64,000 nucleotides of DNA from Bacillus cereus group sp. RP43 (GCF_040459645.1 NZ_JARVHQ010000001.1:868001-932000); one strand, 5' to 3'; positions 17,487 through 26,237 are shown, counted from the stretch's first letter. Made by a program: numbers and translations. Notes: a model not told the origin generated them from the sequence alone.

Positions 17487-18368
17487 TTGAGAGTGAAGAA
17501 AATCATGAGTGTATTAATGGCTATCATTCTTTTATTTAGTATAGCTGGGTGCTCATCACCAAAAAAAGAAACGGCGAAAAAGGTAAAGAGTAATAGTGAG
17601 GAACGTGTTATTGCTACGACAGTTGCTGTGACTGAAATTATGGATGCATTAGAAGTAGATTTAGCAGGTATTCCCACAAGTTCTAAAACTTTGCCAAAGC
17701 GCTATAAAGGTTTACCTGAAGTTGGGAATCCGATGAGTCCTGATATGGAAAAAGTAAAATCAATGAAACCATCAGAAGTATTATCTGTTACAACGCTTGA
17801 ATATGAATTGAAGCCAGTTTTCAAGGAAGCCGGTATAAAAGCAAACTTTTTAAATTTAACGAGTTTAAAAAATATGCAAAACTCAATTACAAATTTGGGT
17901 AAAAAATATGGGCGTGAGAAGCAGGCAGAGGTAGTTGTAACAAAGTTTGATAAAAAGGTTGCTGACATTCAAAAACAAGTAAAAGGGAAAAAAGAACCGA
18001 CAGTTCTTATTTTACTTGGAGTGCCTGGAAGCTATTTAGTAGCAACAGAACACTCCTATATTGGGGATTTAGTAAAACAACTAGGTGGTAAAAATATCGT
18101 ACAAGGTGAGAAAGTAGAATATTTAGCTTCTAATACGGAGTACTTAAAAAAAGCTGATCCAGATATTATTTTACGTGCAGCGCATGGTATGCCAGATGAA
18201 GTTGTGAAAATGTTCGATAAGGAATTTAAAACGAACGACATTTGGAAGCATTTTGCCGCAGTTAAAAATAATAGAGTGTACGATTTAGAAGAGCGTTTAT
18301 TTGGAACGACGGGGAATTTAGCGGCTATTGAAGCTTTAGATGAATTAAAGAAAATGATGTATCCATGA
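17487..18368 (+). CDS. isdE: IsdE: heme-binding lipoprotein of the Isd ABC importer
   Basis: The 293-residue class III (FecB/BtuF-type) substrate-binding protein has a lipoprotein signal with lipobox SIAGC, so it is tethered to the outer face of the membrane. The PBP fold landmarks are VIATTVAVTEIMDAL, SMKPSEVLSV and DPDIILRAAHG. It would accept heme from IsdC and present it to the permease. The TTG at 17487 is used, 6 bases after AAAGGAG; a GTG at 17493 is the alternative. The gene follows a stem-loop after isdX2 and is 27 bases from isdF. Confidence 0.92.
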   Translation: MRVKKIMSVLMAIILLFSIAGCSSPKKETAKKVKSNSEERVIATTVAVTEIMDALEVDLAGIPTSSKTLPKRYKGLPEVGNPMSPDMEKVKSMKPSEVLSVTTLEYELKPVFKEAGIKANFLNLTSLKNMQNSITNLGKKYGREKQAEVVVTKFDKKVADIQKQVKGKKEPTVLILLGVPGSYLVATEHSYIGDLVKQLGGKNIVQGEKVEYLASNTEYLKKADPDIILRAAHGMPDEVVKMFDKEFKTNDIWKHFAAVKNNRVYDLEERLFGTTGNLAAIEALDELKKMMYP

Positions 18369-18395
18369 TGCATGTATAGATAAAGGAAGATTGAG

Positions 18396-19379
18396 ATGAA
18401 TAAAAAAATTTGGAGTTTCTTCATCGTCACAGTATTACTAGTTATTATGACTACTGTATCCGCTGTGAAAGGTAGTTTAGAAATAGGTGTCATTGATCTT
18501 TTTCAAGGTATATTTACAGGGACAAATGAAGATGTTGAAGTCATTAAAGATTTACGTTTCCCGCGCATAATTATTGCACTTTTCACTGGAGCGGCGCTTG
18601 CTGTTTCTGGTGTGCTTTTCCAAGCAGTTATGAAAAATCCACTTGCGGATGCTGGGGTTATCGGGATATCTTCAGGGGCCAGTTTTATGACGCTTGTTAT
18701 CATTACACTATTTCCTCAGTTCTTTTTCTGGACACCACTATTCGCGTTTTTAGGCGGTGCGTTTGCTTGTTATCTCGTATATGCGTTTTCTTGGAAATCA
18801 GGTTTAAGTCCGTTACGAATTATTTTAATCGGTATAGCGATAAATGCGATGTTTACTGGTTTAAATGAATCTTTCGTTACGATTTGCGGATATTTCATTA
18901 AAAGTATTAAACAGACGACAACATCTAATATAACGATGAAGACATGGAGCGATGTGGAAGTACTTGTTACATATGGATCAATCGGTCTCATTCTTGCACT
19001 GTTTGTAGGGGCATGGTGTAATTTATTATCTCTACAAGATAAAACGGCTAAAAACCTTGGACTTCACGTGACGAGGGTACGCCTTATTATTTCGGCCATT
19101 GCGGTCCTTTTAGCAGCTGTATCAACTGCGATTGCGGGCGTTATCGCTTTCGTTGGATTGCTTATCCCGCATATTTCAAGGCAACTAGTTGGATCAGATC
19201 ATAAAGTACTTATTCCATTTTCAGCCCTTGCAGGTGCTTTATTAATTTTAACTGCAGATACAATTGGCAGGCTAATCGTACCGCCTAATGAAATTCCAGC
19301 GGCAACGATTATGGCAGTTATCGGTGGTCCGTTCTTAATATTCTTGCTTAGAAAGAGTGATCGAGTTCATGGAAATTAA
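18396..19379 (+). CDS. isdF: IsdF: heme ABC transporter permease
   Basis: The 327-residue FecCD/BtuC-family permease has about nine to ten hydrophobic spans. Family signatures are visible: LRFPRIIIALFTGAALAVSG, MKNPLADAGVIGISSGA, VIAFVGLLIPHISRQLVG and the C-terminal GGPFLIFLLRK. It forms the membrane channel through which heme from IsdE enters the cell. Its last 11 bases overlap the start of the ATPase gene, indicating translational coupling. Confidence 0.93.
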   Translation: MNKKIWSFFIVTVLLVIMTTVSAVKGSLEIGVIDLFQGIFTGTNEDVEVIKDLRFPRIIIALFTGAALAVSGVLFQAVMKNPLADAGVIGISSGASFMTLVIITLFPQFFFWTPLFAFLGGAFACYLVYAFSWKSGLSPLRIILIGIAINAMFTGLNESFVTICGYFIKSIKQTTTSNITMKTWSDVEVLVTYGSIGLILALFVGAWCNLLSLQDKTAKNLGLHVTRVRLIISAIAVLLAAVSTAIAGVIAFVGLLIPHISRQLVGSDHKVLIPFSALAGALLILTADTIGRLIVPPNEIPAATIMAVIGGPFLIFLLRKSDRVHGN

Positions 19380-20139
19380 AAATGTAACCTTTTCTTATGA
19401 TAATGTAACGGATCGTTTAAAGTCTGTTAGTAGTGAAATAGAGGTTGGAAAAATTACAACAATTATTGGTCCAAATGGTTGTGGAAAATCAACATTACTA
19501 GGTGTTATGTCGCGAAATCATGATCCCCGTAGTGGAGAGGTAATGCTAGATGGGAAAGCTATTAGCCAGTATAAGCCGAAAGAGTTTGCTAGAAAGCTAG
19601 CGGTCGTTCATCAGCAAAATGAGGCGCCAGCAGATATTACAGTTGAGAAATTGACGAGTTTTGGGCGTATGCCATATAAAAATATTTTTTCTACACAAAC
19701 GGATGAGGATAGCGAAGCAATCGAAAGAGCATTGACGTGCACGAGACTACAAGATAAGCGTGATAAGCCAATACACGCATTATCTGGTGGAGAAAGACAA
19801 CGTGTTTGGATTGCGATGACTTTAGCGCAAAATACGCCCATGCTGTTTTTAGACGAACCAACGACGTATTTAGATATTTACTATCAGCTTGAAATATTAG
19901 AGTTAGTGAAAGAGTTAAATGAAGTACATGGTTTAACGATTGTTATGGTATTACATGACATTAATCAAGCAATCCGTTATAGCGATCATATTATCGTTAT
20001 GAAAGATGGAGAAATAGTTATGAAAGGTACGCCAAATGATGTTGTAACAGAAGATATGATTAAGAGCATATATGGTGTAGAGGTCGTTGTGAAATGCGAT
20101 GAAGATACAGGATTGTATATGGTACCAATGGGGATTTGA
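19369..20139 (+). CDS. Heme ABC transporter ATP-binding protein of the isd operon
   Basis: The 256-residue FecE-type ATPase has Walker A GPNGCGKSTLL, signature LSGGERQRVWIA, Walker B MLFLDEPTTYLDI and the switch histidine in LHDINQA. It powers the IsdE/IsdF importer from the cytoplasmic face. ATG 19369 overlaps the end of isdF; a GTG at 19357 is an alternative start. S. aureus isd lacks a dedicated FecE-type ATPase in this form, while B. cereus-group loci carry it here. It is followed by srtB after 43 bases. Confidence 0.92.
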   Translation: MEIKNVTFSYDNVTDRLKSVSSEIEVGKITTIIGPNGCGKSTLLGVMSRNHDPRSGEVMLDGKAISQYKPKEFARKLAVVHQQNEAPADITVEKLTSFGRMPYKNIFSTQTDEDSEAIERALTCTRLQDKRDKPIHALSGGERQRVWIAMTLAQNTPMLFLDEPTTYLDIYYQLEILELVKELNEVHGLTIVMVLHDINQAIRYSDHIIVMKDGEIVMKGTPNDVVTEDMIKSIYGVEVVVKCDEDTGLYMVPMGI

Positions 20140-20182
20140 TAGGCGGTTAAATCCCTTTGGAAATCCGTTTTGAGGTGATAAT

Positions 20183-20947
20183 TTGAGCGGCAAGAAAGAA
20201 AAGAAAAAGAATTCCTTTTTTCAAAGAATACTTACAGTTGCTTTTTTAGGCATCTTTTTCTACTCCGTGTATGAATTAGGCGGGGTGTTCATGGATTACT
20301 ATGAAAATCGTAAAGTAATGGCTGAAGCACAAGATATTTATCAAAGGAGTCCGATGGAAGAAAAATCATCAGATGGAGCAGTACGTGCGCAGTTTCAAGC
20401 CTTACAAAAAATTAATCCAGAAATAGTTGGCTGGATTACGATGGATGATACGCAAATTAATTATCCGATCGTTCAAGCGAAAGATAATGATTACTATTTA
20501 TACCGTAATTATAAAGGTGAAGATATGAGGGCAGGCAGTATTTTTATGGATCATCGTAACGATGTGAAATCTCAAAATCGAAATACGATTTTATACGGAC
20601 ATCGTATGAAAGACGGCTCTATGTTTGGGAGTCTTAAAAAAATATTAGAAGAAGATTTTTTTATGTCTCATCGCAAATTGTATTACGATACTTTGTTTGA
20701 AGGATACGATGTAGAAGTATTTTCAGTATATACAACGACAACTGATTTCTATTATATTGAAACTGATTTTGGAAGCGATGGGGACTATGCATCTTTTCTA
20801 GAAAAAATTAAGGAAAGGTCACTCTATAAAACAGATACAAAAGTGACAGCGGATGATCAAATTTTAACACTTTCTACGTGTGATTATGCACTGGATCCAG
20901 AGGCTGGTAGACTAGTCGTGCATGCGAAGTTGGTGAAAAGAAATTGA
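20183..20947 (+). CDS. srtB: Class B sortase SrtB
   Basis: The 254-residue transpeptidase has one N-terminal membrane span (about 17-32). The catalytic triad can be placed exactly: His140 (YGHRM), Cys233 (TLSTC) and Arg243 (AGRLVV), the same numbering as published for B. anthracis SrtB. It cleaves NPKTG-type signals and joins IsdC to the cell wall. The TTG at 20183 follows GAGGTGATAA. It is last in the isd operon and convergent with isdG. Confidence 0.95.
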   Translation: MSGKKEKKKNSFFQRILTVAFLGIFFYSVYELGGVFMDYYENRKVMAEAQDIYQRSPMEEKSSDGAVRAQFQALQKINPEIVGWITMDDTQINYPIVQAKDNDYYLYRNYKGEDMRAGSIFMDHRNDVKSQNRNTILYGHRMKDGSMFGSLKKILEEDFFMSHRKLYYDTLFEGYDVEVFSVYTTTTDFYYIETDFGSDGDYASFLEKIKERSLYKTDTKVTADDQILTLSTCDYALDPEAGRLVVHAKLVKRN

Positions 20948-20957
20948 AAAAAGAAAA

Positions 20958-21002
20958 GGTATAGAAGTAGAGAAGATGTATTACCTCTCATACTTCTATA
21001 CC
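20958..21002 (+). terminator. Terminator of the isd operon, shared with isdG
   Basis: GGTATAGAAGTAGAG pairs with CTCATACTTCTATACC across a 15-base loop. A-rich and T-rich flanks could let it work in both directions between srtB and isdG. Confidence 0.75.
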
Positions 21003-21019
21003 AATTATTAAAACCGAAG

Positions 21020-21343
21020 TTATTGAGCCGCAGCAATTGGCATACGGACAATTTTAACATCATAGAATGAGATTTTATTATCGATAATAAAATCTGGTAA
21101 TCCACCACGATGTGAATGCGCATCTTTAAAGGCTGTACTCTTCGTCCAACCTTGGAAATCTTCTTTAGCATTCCAACGAGTACTAATCGTTACTTCGTCA
21201 TAATCAACTGTATTTTCAGTTAGAAGAACTTCTAATCCTAAGAAACCAGGCATCGTTTCAACTTTACCTACTTTATTAAAGCGCTCAATTAATTTATGTG
21301 CGTCACCTTTCGTAATTTTAGATGTATTTGTAACAATAATCAT
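21020..21343 (-). CDS. isdG: IsdG-type heme-degrading monooxygenase
   Basis: This 107-residue ABM-fold enzyme opens the heme ring in the cytoplasm and frees iron. The residues shown to be essential in S. aureus IsdG/IsdI appear at equivalent places: Asn6 (MIIVTN), Trp66 (DFQGW) and His76 (FKDAH). AGGAGG precedes the ATG. It is transcribed toward srtB from its own promoter with overlapping Fur boxes, so it responds to the same iron signal as the operon. Confidence 0.94.
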   Translation of the reverse strand: MIIVTNTSKITKGDAHKLIERFNKVGKVETMPGFLGLEVLLTENTVDYDEVTISTRWNAKEDFQGWTKSTAFKDAHSHRGGLPDFIIDNKISFYDVKIVRMPIAAAQ

Positions 21344-21398
21344 TTCTCTATTCCTCCTATAAACCTATCATTATTTTCATCGTTTCATATACATTAAA

Positions 21399-21419
21399 TG
21401 ATAATGAAAATCATTTTCA
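21399..21419 (-). promoter_or_regulatory. Two overlapping Fur boxes before isdG
   Basis: TGATAATGAAAATCA (21399-21413) overlaps TGAAAATCATTTTCA (21405-21419), giving the classic 19-21 base iron box about 55 bases upstream of the isdG start. Confidence 0.88.
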
Positions 21420-21512
21420 ATGTCAATGGTAATGCTGAAATAAATAAGTTTTTTTTCGATTAAGCGAGAGGATGAGCTAGTTGTACTAGCAAAGCAATAA
21501 TATGGTATAGTG

Positions 21513-21543
21513 AAACGAGGCTTTTTTTCAGCCTCGTTTTTTA
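21513..21543 (+). terminator. Isolated terminator-like hairpin before the rRNA methyltransferase gene
   Basis: AAACGAGGCT and AGCCTCGTTT form a 10-bp stem around 7 bases, followed by TTTTT. No plus-strand gene ends here. It sits 50 bases before the next start codon, so it is either an attenuator in that gene's leader or the end of a short transcript. Confidence 0.75.
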
Positions 21544-21593
21544 CATTGCTTCCTACTAATTAGAAAGCATTCAAATGGAAAGGAAGACATTAC

Positions 21594-22793
21594 ATGCGAT
21601 CTGAAGTAACTATAAAAATAAAACCGAAGTTTATAAAAGAAATTAAAAGTGGATATCCACTTATTTTAAAAGATGCAATTCAAAATTTAAATGATGTACG
21701 AGAAGAAGGAACAATCATCAATGTAGTAGATGAGAAGAACCAATTCATCGGAAAAGGCTATTATGGAAAACAAAATAAAGGGTATGGTTGGATTTTAACT
21801 AGAAAAGAGAAGGAGGAAGTGAATCAATCTTTCTTTGAAAGTAAAATCAAATCTGCTTTACATAAACGAAAACATTTTTATAAATCAAATGATACAACAG
21901 CATTTCGTGCCCTAAATGGTGAGGGTGATGGCCTTGGTGGTTTAATCATCGATTATTATGACGGTTATTATGTAATAAGTTGGTATAGTGAAGGGATTTA
22001 TACTTTCCGCGATGAAATTGTAGAAGCACTCCAAAAAGTAGCGAACTTTAAAGGTATCTATGAGAAAAAGCGTTTTGATACGAAAGGGAAATACATTGAA
22101 GATGACGATTTCGTAGCAGGAGAGCGCGGTGAATTCCCGCTTATCGTAAAAGAAAACGGTGTAAACTTTGCTGTATATTTAAATGACGGGGCGATGGTGG
22201 GTGTATTTTTAGATCAGCGTAACGTTCGAAAACAAATTCGTGATAAATATGCACAAGGAAGAACTGTTTTAAATATGTTCTCTTATACAGGAGCGTTCTC
22301 TGTATTTGCAGCACTTGGCGGCGCAAGTAAAACAACAAGTGTTGACCTTGCTAATCGTAGTTTAAGTAAAACGATTGAGCAGTTCAGTGTAAATGAAATT
22401 GATTACGAAGCACAAGATATTATTGTAGAAGATGTATTTCTATATTTCAAATATGCAGCTAAGAAAAAGATGAAATTTGATATGGTGGTACTTGATCCTC
22501 CAAGTTTTGCACGCTCAAAAAAATATACGTTCAGTGCAGCGAAAGACTATAAAAATTTATTAAAAGAAACAATTGCCATTACAGAAAATAACGGTGTTAT
22601 CGTTGCCTCTACAAATTGTAGCGCGTTCGATATGAAAAAATTTAAAGGCTTTATCGATACTGCATTTAAAGAAATGAACGGTAAGTATAAAATATTAGAA
22701 GAACATTCTTTACCGGAAGATTTCCGTACAATTGATCAGTTTAAAGAGGGAGACTATTTAAAAGTAGTTTTCATCGAGAAAATTAAAGGTTAA
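21594..22793 (+). CDS. RlmI-like class I SAM-dependent 23S rRNA methyltransferase
   Basis: The 399-residue protein has an N-terminal PUA-like RNA-binding domain (IINVVDEKNQFIGKGYY) and a central EEHEE-type segment (FRALNGEGDGLGGLIIDYY). The C-terminal methyltransferase domain has VLNMFSYTGAFSVFAALGGA for SAM binding and the catalytic DPPSFARSK loop. This matches the RlmI/YwbD family, which methylates cytosine C5 in 23S rRNA. A ywbE-like gene lies next to it, as in B. subtilis, which supports the ywbD orthology. The exact base is inferred from the family. Confidence 0.88.
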   Translation: MRSEVTIKIKPKFIKEIKSGYPLILKDAIQNLNDVREEGTIINVVDEKNQFIGKGYYGKQNKGYGWILTRKEKEEVNQSFFESKIKSALHKRKHFYKSNDTTAFRALNGEGDGLGGLIIDYYDGYYVISWYSEGIYTFRDEIVEALQKVANFKGIYEKKRFDTKGKYIEDDDFVAGERGEFPLIVKENGVNFAVYLNDGAMVGVFLDQRNVRKQIRDKYAQGRTVLNMFSYTGAFSVFAALGGASKTTSVDLANRSLSKTIEQFSVNEIDYEAQDIIVEDVFLYFKYAAKKKMKFDMVVLDPPSFARSKKYTFSAAKDYKNLLKETIAITENNGVIVASTNCSAFDMKKFKGFIDTAFKEMNGKYKILEEHSLPEDFRTIDQFKEGDYLKVVFIEKIKG

Positions 22794-22800
22794 TAAAGAA

Positions 22801-22835
22801 AAAGGAGCTCAAGTTTAAATGAGCTCCTTTTCTTA
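22801..22835 (+). terminator. Bidirectional terminator between the methyltransferase gene and ywbE
   Basis: AAAGGAGCTC and GAGCTCCTTT flank a 10-base loop with T-rich sequence on both sides. Confidence 0.85.
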
Positions 22836-23027
22836 TTGAATGATATTTTGGACTCTGCCAACTTGCCCATCCTGCAATCGTACTTTAATGCCGTGCGGAT
22901 GAGAGGGTGAGTTAGTTAGAATATCTTTTACAATTCCTCTTGTTAGCTTGCCTGTACGTTGATCTTGTTTTAATACAATATCAACTTCAAGACCTGGCGC
23001 GATGTTAGATCGTTTTTGCCCGTTCAT
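22833..23027 (-). CDS. ywbE: YwbE family protein
   Basis: The 64-residue protein has the YwbE (DUF2196) pattern: NIAPGLEVDIVLKQDQRTGK, then GIVKDILTNSPSHPHGIKV and a C-terminal DGQVGRVQ. A small beta-barrel, KOW-like fold that might bind nucleic acid is suggested, but no function is established. It overlaps by none and begins one base before the stop of the upstream 57-codon gene, so the two are co-transcribed. Confidence 0.88.
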   Translation of the reverse strand: MNGQKRSNIAPGLEVDIVLKQDQRTGKLTRGIVKDILTNSPSHPHGIKVRLQDGQVGRVQNIIQ

Positions 23028-23201
23028 TTATACACCTGTACGTCTACGTTGGTTGTTTGTTTTCTTCGTTTGTTGGTTTTGTAATTTTTTCGTTTCTTGA
23101 CTTTGATTTCCATTATTTGAGCCGTTTCCATTTCCTTGCTTTTTCTTCGCAAGTTGTTCGCGCATTAAATCAGCTAAGCTTACTTTTTTGTTTTCTGACA
23201 T
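23028..23201 (-). CDS. Low-complexity basic protein of 57 residues, unknown function
   Basis: An ATG at 23201 preceded by AAAGGAG opens a 57-codon frame. The protein has a short helical head (KKVSLADLMREQLAKKK), a Gly/Asn/Gln-rich middle (QGNGNGSNNGNQSQ) and an arginine-rich tail NQRRRTGV. It looks disordered and nucleic-acid-binding. Its stop directly abuts the ywbE start codon. No family was recognised with certainty, but the tight coupling to ywbE supports a real gene. Confidence 0.75.
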   Translation of the reverse strand: MSENKKVSLADLMREQLAKKKQGNGNGSNNGNQSQETKKLQNQQTKKTNNQRRRTGV

Positions 23202-23370
23202 GATAAGTCTCCTTTATATAAAGTTAATTATGAACAATCGTAGTGAATTTCATCATATCATTGTTAGGGAAGGAAGGGAAGTTGGTTTGAAAATTCATAT
23301 AATTCTTTCCAGCATTCATTCGTTACGATACAATTGAATTGTTAATGTTTGTAAAAAAGGGGATAGAAAT

Positions 23371-24063
23371 ATGTCACATCATATTTTATTAGTTGAAGAT
23401 GACGTCTCAATTCAAGAGATGGTTGAAACATATTTAATAAAAGAAGGCTTTCAAGTTACAATCGCATCTGATGGAGAAGAAGGAGTTAACGTATTTTTTA
23501 AAGGTTCATTTGATTTGATTATCCTCGATATTATGATGCCAAAGTTAGATGGTTTAGAGGTTGTACGTATTATTCGGGAGAAGAGTGCACTGCCGATTTT
23601 AATGATGTCGGCAAAAGATACAGATGTTGATAAAGCTGTTGGGTTAGGACTTGGAGCAGATGATTACATTTGTAAGCCATTTTCTATGATTGAATTGGCT
23701 GCACGTGTAAAAGCAGGTATTCGGAGGTCTACGAAATATTCGGTTACAGAAACAACAGAAAAGATGATTCAGATTGGTGATTTAACAATCGATCCAATTA
23801 ATTTTACTGTGGAAAAAAACGGAAAGTCGCTCAAGCTTACTTTAAAAGAATTTGAGATTTTAAAACTGTTCGTAAAGAATCAAAATCGTGTATTTACAAA
23901 AGCGCAAATATATACGTTAGTTTGGAATGAAGAGTATTACGGTGACGATAACGTTATAAATGTTCATATGAGAAGATTACGTGAGAAAATTGAAAGTGAT
24001 CCATCTAATCCAGAATACATTAAAACGTTATGGGGCATCGGCTATAAGTTGGAAGGGATGTAA
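23371..24063 (+). CDS. OmpR-family response regulator
   Basis: The 230-residue two-domain regulator has an acidic pocket in VEDD (10-11), phospho-acceptor Asp53 in ILDIMMP, and Lys in CKPF. The C-terminal winged helix has KLTLKEFEILKLFVKNQNRV and VHMRRLREKIE. It is followed one base later by its kinase gene and then by an ABC exporter, so it most likely controls that exporter in response to a cell-envelope or peptide signal. Confidence 0.92.
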   Translation: MSHHILLVEDDVSIQEMVETYLIKEGFQVTIASDGEEGVNVFFKGSFDLIILDIMMPKLDGLEVVRIIREKSALPILMMSAKDTDVDKAVGLGLGADDYICKPFSMIELAARVKAGIRRSTKYSVTETTEKMIQIGDLTIDPINFTVEKNGKSLKLTLKEFEILKLFVKNQNRVFTKAQIYTLVWNEEYYGDDNVINVHMRRLREKIESDPSNPEYIKTLWGIGYKLEGM

Positions 24064-24064
24064 T

Positions 24065-25000
24065 ATGGTCAATCTGTTAATTGGTATTATTTTTATATTG
24101 TTATGTGTTATTTACATACAGTATAAAATGAGAAAAACTAGCAGCAAAAATTTACGGTACACATATGAAAAATTAGAAGGTATTGTAAATGAAAAAACAG
24201 GTGAGAAGTTACTCATTATGACAGATGATCTAGAATTGCAAAAGTTATTAGTGGCAATTAATCATTTATTAGATGCAAAACAGAAAACGAATGCAGATCA
24301 TGCGAAAGTGGAAATTTCGATGCGAAAAATGCTTTCAAATATTTCACATGATTTAAAAACACCACTAACAGTTATTCTTGGATATGCAGAAATGTTAAAT
24401 AAGGATAAAACGATAAATGAGGAAGAGCAGCAAGTACTACTTGAAAAGGTACATGTGAAAACGCTGGAAGTGATGGAACTGATTCATAAGTTTTTTGATT
24501 TGGCAAAATTAGAATCTGGTGACAAGGCAATCGAGATGACAAAAGTAAATATGAATGAAGTTTGCCGCGAGAAGATTTTATCTTTTTATGATTTAGTGAC
24601 GAAGAAAGGTTTTCATGTTCATATCGATATACCAGAAAGAAATATATATGCACTTGGAAATGTAGAAGTATTGGGCAGAGTGTTGAATAATTTAATTTCA
24701 AATGCGATTACATATGGAGACGATGGAAAGAGACTCGGTATGACTTTAAGAGATGATGAAACGAACGTGTATATAGACGTATGGGATACAGGAAAAGGAA
24801 TTGATGAATCTCATATTGATAAAGTGTTTGAGCGTATGTACACACTTGAAGATTCGAGAAATAGATTGTACCAAGGAAGCGGTCTAGGGTTAACGATTAC
24901 GAAAAGGCTTGTGGAAGCTATGGATGGAAAAATTCATCTTTCTAGTAAGCCGTATGAAAAAACGATTTTTACAGTTGTATTAGCAAAGATACAGTTTTAG
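24065..25000 (+). CDS. Sensor histidine kinase with a single membrane span
   Basis: The 311-residue kinase has one N-terminal hydrophobic helix (LLIGIIFILLCVIYIQY) and no extracellular domain. A cytoplasmic linker and the H-box SNISHDLKTPLTVILGY follow, then an HATPase domain with N-box NLISNAITYG, DTGKGI and GSGLGLTI. It starts at ATG 24065 one base after the regulator's stop; a longer frame running back into the regulator gene is not a credible start. The lack of a sensor domain suggests that it senses within the membrane or through the neighbouring transporter. Confidence 0.9.
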   Translation: MVNLLIGIIFILLCVIYIQYKMRKTSSKNLRYTYEKLEGIVNEKTGEKLLIMTDDLELQKLLVAINHLLDAKQKTNADHAKVEISMRKMLSNISHDLKTPLTVILGYAEMLNKDKTINEEEQQVLLEKVHVKTLEVMELIHKFFDLAKLESGDKAIEMTKVNMNEVCREKILSFYDLVTKKGFHVHIDIPERNIYALGNVEVLGRVLNNLISNAITYGDDGKRLGMTLRDDETNVYIDVWDTGKGIDESHIDKVFERMYTLEDSRNRLYQGSGLGLTITKRLVEAMDGKIHLSSKPYEKTIFTVVLAKIQF

Positions 25001-25033
25001 CTTGTAGAGCAGTAGATTCTACAAGCTTTTTTT
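24999..25033 (+). terminator. Terminator after the histidine kinase
   Basis: AGCTTGTAGA and TCTACAAGCT flank 9 bases and are followed by seven T, separating the two-component genes from the ABC operon. Confidence 0.9.
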
Positions 25034-25037
25034 CAGC

Positions 25038-25070
25038 GTAAGGAATTTGTAAGGAACAGGTAAGAAAAAA
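25038..25070 (+). promoter_or_regulatory. Three 11-bp-spaced direct repeats, probable response-regulator site
   Basis: GTAAGGA, GTAAGGA and GTAAGAA start at 25038, 25049 and 25060, exactly 11 bases apart, ahead of the ABC transporter operon. Helically phased direct repeats are the usual binding pattern of OmpR-family regulators, and such a regulator is encoded just upstream. A TTGTCT hexamer at 25081 may be the -35 element. Confidence 0.6.
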
Positions 25071-25125
25071 GAGATTTCCGTTGTCTATTATAGAAATATA
25101 GAGTAGTGCGAAAGGGGAAAGTGAC

Positions 25126-26049
25126 ATGACATATATATTAAAAACGAACCGGTTAACGAAAGTGTTTAAAGGAAAAGAAGTTATTTCTAGTGTTAACATG
25201 CATGTGAAAAAAGGAGAGATTTACGGTTTTTTAGGACCGAACGGTGCTGGTAAAACAACGATTATGAAAATGATTACAAATTTAATAAAACCGACGAGCG
25301 GTGATATTGAAATTTTCGGTGAGAAGTTAACAGACACATCTTATGAAGTATTAAAAAGAATGGGGACAATTATTGAATATCCAATCTTTTATGATAAATT
25401 AACGGCGAAGGAAAACTTAGAATTACATTGTGAATATATGGGATATTACGATAAAGACGCAATTGACCATGCTTTAAATTTAGTGAAACTGCACGGTATA
25501 GATAATAAAAAAGTAAAAGATTTTTCATTAGGAATGAAACAACGACTCGGTATTGCAAGGGCGATCATGACAAAGCCAGAATTACTCATTTTAGATGAAC
25601 CGATTAATGGTTTAGATCCAATTGGTATTAAAGAGTTACGAGACTTATTTAAAATGCTTTGCAAAGAATATGGCATTACGTTATTAGTTTCTAGTCATAT
25701 TTTAGGTGAGATGGAACAAATGGCAGATACAATCGGTGTTATTCAAAATGGAAAACTAATAAAAGAAGTTTCAATGAAGAGTATTAACGGAAAACAAACA
25801 GAGTACATTGAAATCACTGTTCCTGACGTAAAACGTGCAGCTTATATTTTAGAAGATAAACTTGGTATAAAAAATTACAAAATAATGAGTGGAAACATGA
25901 TTCGTATTTATGAAGTGGCGGCGACGCAGCAGGCAATTTCAAAAGCACTTATTATGAACGATGTAGAAATTGAAAGTATTAATAAGAAACATAGTTCCTT
26001 AGAAGAGTATTTCTTAAATGTAATGGATGGAGAGGGCATTCATGCCTAG
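25126..26049 (+). CDS. ABC transporter ATP-binding protein (BcrA-type)
   Basis: The 307-residue ATPase has Walker A GPNGAGKTTIMKM, signature FSLGMKQRLG, Walker B LLILDEPINGLDP and a C-terminal extension of about 80 residues. These features are typical of BcrA and lantibiotic-immunity transporters. It would energise the two ABC-2 permeases encoded downstream. Peptide antibiotic export or immunity is the likely role, given the two-component system beside it. Its last 8 bases overlap the start of a 53-codon membrane-protein gene. Confidence 0.9.
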   Translation: MTYILKTNRLTKVFKGKEVISSVNMHVKKGEIYGFLGPNGAGKTTIMKMITNLIKPTSGDIEIFGEKLTDTSYEVLKRMGTIIEYPIFYDKLTAKENLELHCEYMGYYDKDAIDHALNLVKLHGIDNKKVKDFSLGMKQRLGIARAIMTKPELLILDEPINGLDPIGIKELRDLFKMLCKEYGITLLVSSHILGEMEQMADTIGVIQNGKLIKEVSMKSINGKQTEYIEITVPDVKRAAYILEDKLGIKNYKIMSGNMIRIYEVAATQQAISKALIMNDVEIESINKKHSSLEEYFLNVMDGEGIHA

Positions 26050-26203
26050 TGGATTGTTAGTGAATATAGTAAGTGGATTGATCGTAATGTTCATAAGTGG
26101 GATTTTATATTATAGAAAACCTGAGCGGAAATGGATTTTAATTTTATTAGTGATAGGAATGTTAAGCGTAGTTACTGCTGGAATTAGAATGTTAGTAGCG
26201 TAG
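26042..26203 (+). CDS. Small two-span membrane protein of 53 residues
   Basis: ATG 26042 overlaps the end of the ATPase gene, indicating translational coupling, and the frame runs 53 codons. There are two hydrophobic stretches (LLVNIVSGLIVMFISGILYY and WILILLVIGMLSVVTAGI) joined by the charged turn RKPERK. It may be an accessory subunit of the exporter. No named family was recognised. Its position between ATPase and permease genes is the main support. Confidence 0.75.
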   Translation: MPSGLLVNIVSGLIVMFISGILYYRKPERKWILILLVIGMLSVVTAGIRMLVA

Positions 26204-26237
26204 AGGCAGTTATATAAGGAATGGAGGCATAGTTTAC

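Noticed and set aside
16936..17677. Antisense frames across the isdX2-isdE junction
   Set aside because: No ribosome site, and they cross two well-defined genes and the stem-loop.
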